Positions 50,015-58,869 of a stretch of DNA of 64,000 nt are shown one piece after another; position 1 is the first letter of the stretch; each line of letters opens with the position of its first letter. The notes beneath the pieces were generated by a model. It worked only from the letters and a program-made list of their open reading frames with translations, was not told where the DNA came from and searched no databases. The position numbers were made by a program, and so were the translations under genes. Source of the stretch: Kutzneria sp044547355 (lineage in GTDB: Bacteria > Actinomycetota > Actinomycetes > Mycobacteriales > Pseudonocardiaceae); assembly GCF_044547355.1 (NCBI RefSeq), contig NZ_JBIUAG010000014.1, forward strand, positions 62,001 through 126,000. The letters are read 5' to 3'.

Positions 50015-52075
50015 ATGAGTGGGAGAACGACGCGGCTGCTGGCGGCGGCAGCCGCGGCCCTGCTGGCGATCGCGGTGGCGCAGGCCCCGTCGGCCGCCGC
50101 CGCCCCGGACGCCAAGCCGGCCAAGGCCGACAGCGCTGACAAGCCCTACATGGGCTTCAGCACCTGGAGCCTGGAGTCGACCAACTATCCCGGGGTCAAT
50201 CCGACCGGCCCGGCCAGTTGGCTCAACGAGGCCAATGTCATCAAGCAGACCGACGTCGTGGCCAGCACGCTCAAGTCGCATGGCTACCAGTACGTCAACG
50301 TGGACGCCGGCTGGATGGGCGGCTACGACAGCTACGCGCGGCCGCTGTCCAACGCCACCACCTTCCCGCACGGCATGAAGTACCTCGGCGACTACATCCA
50401 CGGCAAGGGCCTGAAGTTCGGCGCCTACCTGGCCGTGGGCTTGGACATCCGCGCCTACAACAACGGCAACACGCCGATCTACGGCGCCAAGAACTGCTAC
50501 ACCCGCAACCTGGTCTACCCCGACCTGCGCACCACCAACGGGTGGAACAGCTCGTACAAGATCGACTTCAGCAATCCCTGCGCCCAGGCCTACATCAACT
50601 CCGTGGCCAACGAGCTGGCCGGCTGGGGCGTCGACTTCCTGAAGCTGGACGGCGTCGGCCCTGGCTCCTTCCAGGGCGGCGCCAACTACGACAACACCAG
50701 CGACGTGCAGGCCTGGAACACCGCGCTGGCCAAGACCGGCCGCAAGATCCAGTTCGTCATCTCCTGGAGCCTGAGCCACCGCCAGGCCGACGTGTGGAAG
50801 GCCAACAGCAACGGCTGGCGGGTCGACACCGACGTCGAGTGCTACTGCGACACCATCGTCACCTGGAACAACTCGGTCAAGGCCCGCTTCACCGACGTGG
50901 TGCAGTGGATCCCCGACGCCGGGCCGGGGCACTGGAACAACCTCGACTCGCTGGACGTCGGCAACGGCAAGATGGACGGCATCACCGACGCCGAGCGCCA
51001 GACCTACATGACGCTGTGGGCGATCGAGGCGGCCCCGCTCTACGCCGGCGACGACCTGACCAAGCTGGACTCCTACGGTCTTTCCCTGCTGACCAACGAC
51101 GAGGTCATCGCGGTCGACCAGGCCGGCATCGCGGCCAAGCCGCTGAGCCAGTCCAGCCAGCAGCAGACCTGGTACGCCCGCAACGCCGACGGCAGCTACA
51201 CCGTCGCCCTGTTCAACCTGGGCGACGCCACCGCCACCGTCTCGGCCAACCTGGCCCAGCTGGGCATCACCGGTTCGGTCAAGGTCCGGGACCTGTGGAG
51301 CCACAAGGATCTCGCCAACGCATCCGGCACGATCTCCGCGCAGCTGCCCACCCACGGCTCGCAGCTGCTGAAGATCACCCCGACCGGCAAGGACAACGTG
51401 CCCAACCCGCCCGGCGGCCTGCACGCCACCGCCGCGTCCGGCACCACCGCTGCCGGCAACAGCGTGACCCTGGCCTGGGACCCGGCCTACAACGGCACCA
51501 CCCCGGCCACCAGCTACGAGATCTACAACGGCACCACCCGCCTGCTGACGACCAGTGGCACCTCGGCCACCGTGGCCAGCCTGGCCCCGTCGGGCACGTT
51601 CGACTTCACCGTCGTCGCAATTGACCGCAACGGCAAGAAGTCCCAGCCCAGCACCACCTTCACGGTGTCAACGGCGGACAAGAACGGGTCGATCAACTAC
51701 GAGGCCGAGGCCTCGGTCAACACCGTGGCCGGCGGCGCGTCGGTCAACGACTGCGGCCCGTGCTCGGGCGGCAAGAAGGTCGGCAACCTCGGCGGCACCG
51801 GCAGCCTGACCTTCCCGAACGTGTGGGCGCCCAAGGACGGCACCTACCTGATGACCGTGTCCTATGTGGACGGCGACTCCAGCCGCACCGCCCAGGTGAC
51901 GGTGAACGGCGTGCCGTTCCGCCTGCCCCTGGCCGGCAGCAACGACAACGACTGGAACACGCCGCAGACCGCGGTGGTGCCGATCACGCTCAAGGCCGGC
52001 GGCAGCAACGTGGTGGTGTTCAACGGCCCCACGCCGCAGGACTACGTGTCGGACATCGACAAGATCACCATCTGA
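50015..52075 (+). CDS. Secreted GH27 alpha-galactosidase with FN3 and CBM35/CBM6-type domains
   Basis: 686-residue precursor: signal peptide 1-32, GH27 (beta/alpha)8 barrel to about 370 with nucleophile D212 in FLKLDGVG and the VDTD pair (271, 273) close to the acid/base site, a beta-sandwich domain, a fibronectin III domain (about 465-555) and a C-terminal carbohydrate-binding domain (YEAEASVNTVAGG). Hydrolyses terminal alpha-galactosides outside the cell; some GH27 enzymes are beta-L-arabinopyranosidases, so specificity is open. ATG 50015 lies 6 bases after AGATGGAG; ATG 50003 is possible. Confidence 0.87.
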   Translation: MSGRTTRLLAAAAAALLAIAVAQAPSAAAAPDAKPAKADSADKPYMGFSTWSLESTNYPGVNPTGPASWLNEANVIKQTDVVASTLKSHGYQYVNVDAGWMGGYDSYARPLSNATTFPHGMKYLGDYIHGKGLKFGAYLAVGLDIRAYNNGNTPIYGAKNCYTRNLVYPDLRTTNGWNSSYKIDFSNPCAQAYINSVANELAGWGVDFLKLDGVGPGSFQGGANYDNTSDVQAWNTALAKTGRKIQFVISWSLSHRQADVWKANSNGWRVDTDVECYCDTIVTWNNSVKARFTDVVQWIPDAGPGHWNNLDSLDVGNGKMDGITDAERQTYMTLWAIEAAPLYAGDDLTKLDSYGLSLLTNDEVIAVDQAGIAAKPLSQSSQQQTWYARNADGSYTVALFNLGDATATVSANLAQLGITGSVKVRDLWSHKDLANASGTISAQLPTHGSQLLKITPTGKDNVPNPPGGLHATAASGTTAAGNSVTLAWDPAYNGTTPATSYEIYNGTTRLLTTSGTSATVASLAPSGTFDFTVVAIDRNGKKSQPSTTFTVSTADKNGSINYEAEASVNTVAGGASVNDCGPCSGGKKVGNLGGTGSLTFPNVWAPKDGTYLMTVSYVDGDSSRTAQVTVNGVPFRLPLAGSNDNDWNTPQTAVVPITLKAGGSNVVVFNGPTPQDYVSDIDKITI

Positions 52076-52093
52076 GTTGAGAGGGGACATGCC

Positions 52094-53038
52094 GTGGTGA
52101 CCGCGACACAGAACACGACGACACTGCCGGTGGCGCCGGTCGCCACGGCACGTCGCCGCCGCAAGGGCAGCAAGCGGGGGCACCTGCCCATCGCCCTGAT
52201 CATGATCACCCCCGCCGTCGTCGGGTTCCTGGTCTTCTTCGCCTACCCGACGATCCAGGGCATCTACTACAGCTTCACCGACTTCCACGTGCTGTCCGCG
52301 CCCAACTGGGTCGGGCTGGACAACTTCCGCGAGCTGCTCGGCGACGACGTGTTCTGGCACTCGCTGCTGGTGACCGTCTACTTCGTGGTGCTGTCGGTGG
52401 TGTTCGGCATCCTGATCTCGCTGGTCACCGCGGTGATCATGCACCGGCTGACCAAGTCAACGCTCATCCGCGGCCTGATCCTGTTGCCCTTCCTCATCTC
52501 CGGCGTGATCGCGGCGATGACCTGGTCCTGGATGATGGACCCGGGCCTGGGCATCATCAACTCGCTGCTGGTCAAGCTGACCGGCCACCCGCTGCTGTTC
52601 TTCGGCGACAGCGCGCTGGCGGTGCCATCGCTGGCCGCCATCAGCGTGTGGAAGTCCATGGGCTACAACGCGATCCTCATCTTCGCCGGCCTGCAGACCA
52701 TTCCGGCCAGCATCTACGAGGCCGGCCGGGTGGACGGCGCCACCGAGATGCAGATGTTCCGCCGGCTGACCGTGCCGCTGCTGCGCAACATCCTGGTGAT
52801 GGTGGTCATCCTGACCGTCATCGGCTCCTTCCAGGTGTTCGACATCGTCCAGGTGACCACCAAGGGCGGCCCGGAGAACGCCTCCCTGGTGTTGCAGATG
52901 TACATCTTCAACAAGGCCTTCACCCAGTTCGACTTCGGTTACGCGGCGACGATGTCGCTGGCCCTGTTCGCCATGCTCATCGGCATCACCTTCACCCAGC
53001 TCAAGATGACCCGCGCCAGCGAGTCCGACCTCAACTGA
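52094..53038 (+). CDS. Sugar ABC transporter permease (MalF/UgpA type)
   Basis: 314 residues, six membrane helices after a basic N-terminus, with the permease EAA loop at EAGRVDGATEMQMFRRLTVP, which docks to the ATPase. CUT1-family carbohydrate importer subunit. GTG start following GAGAGGGGAC. Partner permease follows 14 bases later. No ATPase gene accompanies it, so a shared MsiK-type ATPase elsewhere is expected. Confidence 0.92.
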   Translation: MVTATQNTTTLPVAPVATARRRRKGSKRGHLPIALIMITPAVVGFLVFFAYPTIQGIYYSFTDFHVLSAPNWVGLDNFRELLGDDVFWHSLLVTVYFVVLSVVFGILISLVTAVIMHRLTKSTLIRGLILLPFLISGVIAAMTWSWMMDPGLGIINSLLVKLTGHPLLFFGDSALAVPSLAAISVWKSMGYNAILIFAGLQTIPASIYEAGRVDGATEMQMFRRLTVPLLRNILVMVVILTVIGSFQVFDIVQVTTKGGPENASLVLQMYIFNKAFTQFDFGYAATMSLALFAMLIGITFTQLKMTRASESDLN

Positions 53039-53052
53039 GAGGAGTAGCGGTC

Positions 53053-53949
53053 GTGGCTAACCGTTCCGTCACCAACCGGCCCTCGGTCGGTCGGGCCCTG
53101 GCCTGGGTCTACCTGGCCGTGATCATCCTGGTCACGCTGTTCCCGTTCTACTGGATCCTGCGCACCGCGCTGTCCAACAACTACGCCCTGCACACCGACC
53201 CGTCCTCGCTGCTGCCGGTGGACTTCACCCTCGGCGCGTTCAAGCGGGCGCTGGGGCTGGCCTCGGTGGCCGAGGCCCAGGCCGAGGGCGGCTCCGGCGC
53301 GGCCCTGGACACCGCGCTGTACCTGCGCAACTCCCTGGTCTACGCCGGCGTGCAGACGGCGCTGGTGGTGTTCTGCTCGGCCACCGCCGCCTACGCCTTC
53401 TCCCGGCTGCGCTGGAAGGGCCGCGAGGTCGTGTTCTCGGTGCTGCTGTGCGCCCTGATGGTGCCGGCGATCTTCACCCTGATCCCCAACTTCGTGCTGG
53501 TGAAGAACCTGGGCCTGACCAACACCTTCGCCGGCATGATCCTGCCCGGCGCGTTCTTCTCCGCGTTCAACATCTTCTTCCTGCGCCAGTTCATGCTCGG
53601 CCTGAGCAGCGAGGTGGAGGAGGCCGCGACCATCGACGGGGCCGGGCCGCTGCGGGTGTTCTTCCGCATCGTGCTGCCGATGTGCGCCGCGCCGCTGGCC
53701 ACGCTGTGCCTGCTGACGTTCATCAACACCTGGAACGACTACTTCTGGCCGCTGATGGTCACCACCGACGACACCGTGCGGCCGCTGACCCTGGCCCTGG
53801 CCGTGTTCAAGCAGTCATCGCCCAACACCGCGGTGGACTGGGCCGGCCTGATGGCGGCCACCCTGATCGCCGCGCTGCCCATGCTGCTGCTGTTCGTGCT
53901 GTTCGGCCGGCGCATCGTCAACTCCATCGGCTTCACCGGGATCAAATGA
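53053..53949 (+). CDS. Sugar ABC transporter permease (MalG/UgpE type)
   Basis: 298 residues, six membrane helices, EAA loop EEAATIDGAGPLRVFFRIVL. The extracytoplasmic loop after helix 1 is rather long (LASVAEAQAEGGSGAALDTA). GTG start preceded by GAGGAGT. Its stop overlaps the start of the GH95 gene (ATGA), tying import and hydrolysis into one transcript. Confidence 0.92.
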   Translation: MANRSVTNRPSVGRALAWVYLAVIILVTLFPFYWILRTALSNNYALHTDPSSLLPVDFTLGAFKRALGLASVAEAQAEGGSGAALDTALYLRNSLVYAGVQTALVVFCSATAAYAFSRLRWKGREVVFSVLLCALMVPAIFTLIPNFVLVKNLGLTNTFAGMILPGAFFSAFNIFFLRQFMLGLSSEVEEAATIDGAGPLRVFFRIVLPMCAAPLATLCLLTFINTWNDYFWPLMVTTDDTVRPLTLALAVFKQSSPNTAVDWAGLMAATLIAALPMLLLFVLFGRRIVNSIGFTGIK

Positions 53950-56309
53950 TGAGACACGACGACTTGGTGCTGTCCTGGCCGACGCCGGCGGCCGAGTGGA
54001 TCGAGGCCGCGCCGGTCGGCAACGGCCGGCTGGGGGCCATGGTCTTCGGCGGCCCGGGCCGGACCCGCTTGCAGGTCAACGACTCCACGGTCTGGTCGGG
54101 CACCCCGCACGGGCCGGCCGACAGCCTGGCCGACCTGCTGGCCGACGGCGCGGGCCCGGCGCGGCTGGCCGAGGCGCGCGACGCGATCCGGGCCGGCGAC
54201 CACCAGACCGCCGAGCGGCTGCTGATGTCCTTCGAGGGCCCGTACAGCCAGGAGTTCCTGCCGTTCGTGGATCTCTGGCTGACGCTGGGGGAGGGCACGC
54301 TGGAGAGCCGGACCCTCAACCTGGACAACGGTGTGGCGCACGAGTTCCTCAGCCTGGACGGCCACGAGGTGCAGCGCTCGGTGTGGGCCAGCCACCCGGC
54401 CGGCGTGCTCTGCGTGCACATCAGCGGGCAGACGAATCTCACGCTGGAGCTGGATTCCCCGCTCAAGGTCGTGCACCGGATGCTCAACGACCAGGGCTTC
54501 TTTCTGGGCGTGGAGATTCCGGTCGACGGCGCGCCGCAGCACGAGCCGCAGGTGATCGAGCCGCTGCACTACGCCGGCGGCCCGGTCGACGACTACGACC
54601 CGTTCGGCGCGGTGGTGGTCCGCGTCCACACCGACGGCGAAGTGTCCATTTCGGACCACCAGCTGACGGTCGCCGGATCCACCGAGGCCCTGATCGTGCT
54701 GGCCAGTTCCACCGCCGCCCGGGACTTCTGGGACGGCACGCCGGCCCGCACCCGCACCGAGCACTTCGCCGCCGCCGAGACCCGGGTCGCGCAGGCCCTG
54801 GCGCAGGGCGCCGAGCAGTTGTTGCGGGAGCACGATTCCGACCTGCGGTCGCTGCTCGGCGGCACCTCGCTGCGTATCGGGCGTCAGGTCAACGGCCCGA
54901 TCGACGTGGCCGCGGATGTCCTGTCGGGACGGGACGAGCGGCTCACCGCGACCGTGATGTTCCAGTACGGCCGGTACTTGCTGGCCTCGTCGTCGCGGCC
55001 GGGCAGCGGCCCGCCGGCCAACCTCCAGGGCGTGTGGAACGCCGACCTGCGACCGGCCTGGTCCTCCAACTACACGGTCAACATCAACACCGAGATGAAC
55101 TACTGGCCGGCCGAGGTGACCGGGCTCGGCCAGTGCCACCTGCCGCTGATCGACCTGCTGGACAAGATGGCGGCCAACGGCGCCGCCGTCGCCCGCGAGC
55201 TGTACGGGGCGCGCGGCTGGGTCACCCACCACAACACCGACATGTGGGGCTGGGCGCTGCCGGTCGGCATGGGCCACGGCGCGCCGTCCTGGGCGATCTG
55301 GCAGATGGGCGGGGCCTGGCTGGTCCAACACGCGTGGGACCACTACGAATTCACCGGCGACACCGAGTTCCTCAGGGCCAGGGCCTGGCCATTGCTGCGC
55401 GGCTGCGCCGAGTTCTGCCTCGACTGGCTGGTCGATGGCGACGGCTGGCTGGACACGATTCCGTCCACCTCGCCCGAGAACTGGTTCCTGGTCAAGGGGA
55501 ACGAGGAGTCGCTGTCCTGGTCGTGCACCATGGACATGTCCTTGATCCGGGCCGTGTTCACCCGCTGCCTGGACACGGCCCGGATCGCCGATATCGACGA
55601 CCCGGTGCTGGCGGAGATCGAGAAGGCCCTGCCCCGCCTGCGCCCGCCGGCGATCACCGCCGGCGGCTGGCTCCAGGAGTGGGTCGAGGACTTCCCCGAG
55701 CAGGACCCCAAGCACCGGCACATGTCCCAGCTGGTGACCGTTTTTCCGTTGGGGCAGATCGATCCCGAGTCGACGCCGGAGCTGGCCGACGCGGCGGTGA
55801 ACCTGATGGACCGCCGGGGCAACGGCGCGATGGGTTGGTCGTGGGCGTGGAAGATCGCGCTGCGGGCCCGGCTGGGCGACGGCGAGACGGCCCGGTCGCT
55901 GCTGCTGGAGGCCACCCGCCCGCTCGGCTTCGACTGGGATGTCAGCGCCCCGGTCGACGGCTCCCAGTGGGGCGGCCTGCTGCCCAACCTGTTCAGCTCG
56001 CACCCGCCGTTCCAGATCGACGGCAACTACGGCTTCCCGGCCGGCATCGCGGAAATGCTGGTGCAGAGCCACAATGACGTGATCCGGGTGCTGCCGGCCC
56101 TGCCGGCCAGCTGGCCGAGCGGGGCCCTGACCGGGGTGCGCCTGCGGGGCGGCCTGTCGGCCGACATCACCTGGCGCGACGCAACCTTGGCCGCCCTGAG
56201 CATTCGCCGGCTGAGCGGCGATCCACTCAGGACGGTCACCGTCGCCTACGCCGGCCGCCGCGAGGAGCTGTTCCTCGCGGTCGGCGAGGAGAGGCGGCTG
56301 GCGTGCTGA
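53946..56309 (+). CDS. GH95 alpha-L-fucosidase/alpha-L-galactosidase family enzyme
   Basis: 787 residues without a signal peptide, hence cytoplasmic. GH95 landmarks: N-terminal EWIEAAPVGNGRLGAMVFGG, the NINTEMNYWPAE motif with the asparagines that activate water, STSPENWF containing the acid residue, and HPPFQIDGNYG with an aspartate. GH95 removes alpha-1,2-L-fucose or alpha-L-galactose by inversion. It overlaps the preceding permease (4 bases) and the next esterase (7 bases). Cytoplasmic placement implies that short fucosylated or galactosylated oligosaccharides are imported before trimming. Confidence 0.88.
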   Translation: MMRHDDLVLSWPTPAAEWIEAAPVGNGRLGAMVFGGPGRTRLQVNDSTVWSGTPHGPADSLADLLADGAGPARLAEARDAIRAGDHQTAERLLMSFEGPYSQEFLPFVDLWLTLGEGTLESRTLNLDNGVAHEFLSLDGHEVQRSVWASHPAGVLCVHISGQTNLTLELDSPLKVVHRMLNDQGFFLGVEIPVDGAPQHEPQVIEPLHYAGGPVDDYDPFGAVVVRVHTDGEVSISDHQLTVAGSTEALIVLASSTAARDFWDGTPARTRTEHFAAAETRVAQALAQGAEQLLREHDSDLRSLLGGTSLRIGRQVNGPIDVAADVLSGRDERLTATVMFQYGRYLLASSSRPGSGPPANLQGVWNADLRPAWSSNYTVNINTEMNYWPAEVTGLGQCHLPLIDLLDKMAANGAAVARELYGARGWVTHHNTDMWGWALPVGMGHGAPSWAIWQMGGAWLVQHAWDHYEFTGDTEFLRARAWPLLRGCAEFCLDWLVDGDGWLDTIPSTSPENWFLVKGNEESLSWSCTMDMSLIRAVFTRCLDTARIADIDDPVLAEIEKALPRLRPPAITAGGWLQEWVEDFPEQDPKHRHMSQLVTVFPLGQIDPESTPELADAAVNLMDRRGNGAMGWSWAWKIALRARLGDGETARSLLLEATRPLGFDWDVSAPVDGSQWGGLLPNLFSSHPPFQIDGNYGFPAGIAEMLVQSHNDVIRVLPALPASWPSGALTGVRLRGGLSADITWRDATLAALSIRRLSGDPLRTVTVAYAGRREELFLAVGEERRLAC

Positions 56310-57274
56310 ACGTCTGGGACTACCGCAGCTCCTACAAGGAGCCCGAGGACTTCGACGAGTTCTGGACGTCCACGATCGCCGAGGCCCGCGCGCACGAGCT
56401 GGCGCCGACGATCACGCCGGTCGAGACGCGGCTGGTCACGGTCGAGGTGTTCGACGTGACCTTCCCGGGTTTCGGCGGCCACCCGATCAGGGCCTGGCTG
56501 CGGCTTCCCAAGCACCGCACGGGAAAGCTGCCGGCAGTGGTGCAGTTCCACGGCTACTCCAGCGGTCGCGGGGCGCCGATCGAGGACCTGCTGTGGTCCT
56601 CGGCCGGCTACGCCCACCTGTTCATGGACGTGCGCGGCCAGGGCGGCGACTGGGCCGGCGGCGACACGCCCGACCCGGTCGGCAGCGGGCCGGCCTACCC
56701 GGGGTTTCTCACCCGGGGCATCGAGAACCGGGACGACTACTTCTACCGCCGGGTCTACACCGACGCGGTGCGGGCCGTGGACACCGTGCGCAGCCTGGAC
56801 TTCGTCGACCCGGAGCGGGTGGCGGTGATCGGCAACAGCCAGGGGGCCGGCATCGCGCTGGCCGCCGCCGGCCTGGTGCCCGACCTCGCGGCCGCGCACA
56901 TCCAGGCCCCGTTCCTGTCCGACATCCAACAGGCGACGCGGCTGGTGCGCGCCTTTCCGTACGAGGAAATCACCAAGTACCTGGCCATTCACCGCAGCAG
57001 TGCGGACCAGGTGTGGTCGACGCTGGCCTACTTCGACGGCATCGCCTTCGCCCGCAGGGCCGAGGCGCCGGCGTGGTTCTCGGCCGGCCAGTTGGACGAC
57101 GTCGTGCCGGCCCAGGCGGTGTTCGGCGCCTATCACGAGTACTGGGGACCCAAACAGATCCGGCTGTGGGAGCACAACGGGCACGAGGCAGGCGGCGCCG
57201 AGGACTCGGCGATCGCGCTGGCCGCGTTCGCGCAGACCCTCCACTCCGGACAGTCCCATCGAAACGAGGAATAG
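56303..57274 (+). CDS. CE7 acetyl esterase (acetylxylan esterase/cephalosporin-C deacetylase family)
   Basis: 323 residues. CE7 motifs: VQFHGYSSGRG, MDVRGQGGD, the nucleophile elbow GNSQGAGIA (the usual GxSQGG altered to GAG), aspartate in AGQLDDVVP and histidine in EHNGHEAGG. Removes acetyl groups from sugars or oligosaccharides in the cytoplasm, which fits import of acetylated plant cell wall fragments. Seven-base overlap with the GH95 gene. Confidence 0.88.
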   Translation: MLNVWDYRSSYKEPEDFDEFWTSTIAEARAHELAPTITPVETRLVTVEVFDVTFPGFGGHPIRAWLRLPKHRTGKLPAVVQFHGYSSGRGAPIEDLLWSSAGYAHLFMDVRGQGGDWAGGDTPDPVGSGPAYPGFLTRGIENRDDYFYRRVYTDAVRAVDTVRSLDFVDPERVAVIGNSQGAGIALAAAGLVPDLAAAHIQAPFLSDIQQATRLVRAFPYEEITKYLAIHRSSADQVWSTLAYFDGIAFARRAEAPAWFSAGQLDDVVPAQAVFGAYHEYWGPKQIRLWEHNGHEAGGAEDSAIALAAFAQTLHSGQSHRNEE

Positions 57275-57277
57275 CCG

Positions 57278-58639
57278 ATGTTGAAGAAGCTGCTCGCGGC
57301 CGCGCTGGCGACCGCGTCCGTCGTCGGACTGTCGGCCTGCGGCGGCTCCGGCTCCGGGTCGTCCACCGGCACGATCAACTGGTGGACCTGGGACGACAAG
57401 CAGGCCGCGGCCTACCAGTCGTGCGCGACCGCGTTCGAGAAGGCCAATCCCGGCGTCACCGTGAAGATCTCGCAGTACGCGGTGGACTCCTACTTCACCA
57501 AGCTGACCGCCGGCTTCGTCGCCGGCACCGCGCCGGACGCGTTCCAGAACTCGGTGCAGTTCTTCCAGGCCTACGCCTCCCAGCACCAGCTGCTGCCGCT
57601 GGACGACTACATCAGCAAGACCAACTTCGACCTGAAGAAGTTCTCGGTCGGCGTGGACGCCTGGAAGTACACCGACGGCAAGCAGTACGCGCTGCCGCTG
57701 GACTGGGCGGCCGCGGCGATCTTCTACAACGTCGACGCGCTGACCAAGGCCGGCTACACCGCGGCCGACGTGGACAACCTGAACTGGAACCCGGACAACG
57801 GCGGCACCTTCGACAAGATGGTGGCCCACCTGACCGTCGACGCGAACGGCAAGCGCGGCGACGAGGCCGGCTTCGACAAGAACCACATCGCCACCTACGG
57901 CACGGGTCAGCTGGCGGCCAAGGACTTCATCGGCCAGACCACGTGGAACTCGTTCGTGTCGACCACCGGCTGGCGGCAGGGCGACAAGCCGCAGTGGCCG
58001 ACCAAGTTCAACTACGACGACCCCAACTTCACCAAGACCATGAAGTACATCAAGTCGCTGACCGACCGCGGCTTCGCGCCGAAGATCAACACGTTCAGCG
58101 CCGGCGAGGGCACCGCCACCATCAGCGACGTGGACCTGCTGGGCACCGGCAAGATCGCGCTGGAGAACGCCGGCTCGTGGGAGGCGGCCACGTTCGCCAA
58201 GCTGCCGGGCGTCAAGGTGGGCATCGCGCCGACCGTGCTCGGCCCCGACGGCAAGACCCGCTCGGACATGTCCAACTCCAACGGCAACAACATCTGGGCC
58301 GGCACCAAGAACCCCGACCTGACCTGGAAGTGGGTCTCGTACATGGGGTCGCAGGAGTGCCAGTCGACGGCCGGCGCCTCCGGCACGTTCTTCCCGTCCA
58401 TCCCGGCGGCGATGGACTCGGCCGCGGCGGCCGTGGCCAAGCAGGGCGTGGACCTGTCGGTGTTCACCAAGGCGCTCAAGGACGGCTCGCTGTACGGCGC
58501 GCCCGCCTACGCCAACGGCGCCGACCTCCAGCAGACGCTGGAGCCGCTGTTCGAGGCGTACTTCAGCGGCAGCCGCGGCGACGACGTGTTCGCCGAGATG
58601 ACGCAGAAGGCCAAGGACATCCTCAACAAGAAGAACTGA
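57278..58639 (+). CDS. Extracellular sugar-binding lipoprotein of ABC transporter
   Basis: 453 residues with a lipoprotein signal peptide ending LSAC (Cys21) and a low-complexity GSGSGSSTG linker; then a typical family 1 solute-binding protein (INWWTWDDKQAAAYQSCATAFEKA at the N-lobe, AGFVAGTAPDAFQ). Captures oligosaccharide for the two permeases. Unusually it is the last gene of the operon rather than the first, three bases after the esterase. Confidence 0.92.
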   Translation: MLKKLLAAALATASVVGLSACGGSGSGSSTGTINWWTWDDKQAAAYQSCATAFEKANPGVTVKISQYAVDSYFTKLTAGFVAGTAPDAFQNSVQFFQAYASQHQLLPLDDYISKTNFDLKKFSVGVDAWKYTDGKQYALPLDWAAAAIFYNVDALTKAGYTAADVDNLNWNPDNGGTFDKMVAHLTVDANGKRGDEAGFDKNHIATYGTGQLAAKDFIGQTTWNSFVSTTGWRQGDKPQWPTKFNYDDPNFTKTMKYIKSLTDRGFAPKINTFSAGEGTATISDVDLLGTGKIALENAGSWEAATFAKLPGVKVGIAPTVLGPDGKTRSDMSNSNGNNIWAGTKNPDLTWKWVSYMGSQECQSTAGASGTFFPSIPAAMDSAAAAVAKQGVDLSVFTKALKDGSLYGAPAYANGADLQQTLEPLFEAYFSGSRGDDVFAEMTQKAKDILNKKN

Positions 58640-58672
58640 CCTGAGCAGCCTCCCCCAAGAATTCAACGCTGC

Positions 58673-58686
58673 GATCCAAGCAGATC
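58673..58686. promoter_or_regulatory. GATC-N6-GATC palindrome upstream of the GH36 gene
   Basis: GATC-CAAGCA-GATC, same layout as the sites at 48826 and 60988 but with an unrelated spacer, hence weaker. The rest of the 58640-58869 gap holds short direct repeats of GGCAGTC and CCAGGG at 58690-58770 without an obvious hairpin; nothing else is recognisable. Confidence 0.35.
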
Positions 58687-58869
58687 AACCTGGCAGTCCA
58701 AGGGGCTCGCAGTCCCAGGGGCCAGGGTCGCGGGGGCCTGGCAGTCGCCAGGGCTGACAGGCCCAGGGCCGCCCGGTCCGGCGTCTGGCTGGTTCGGGGC
58801 GTGACGGTCGGCCGGAAATCGACATTCGGTCTGTCGGAGAGCGGGACTCGCGGGGGTTCGGGAGAGGGA

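Noticed and set aside
58688..58770. GGCAGTC/CCAGGG repeats as a riboswitch or small RNA
   Set aside because: Short imperfect direct repeats with no stable stem or conserved core that I recognise; recorded only as a feature of the gap.
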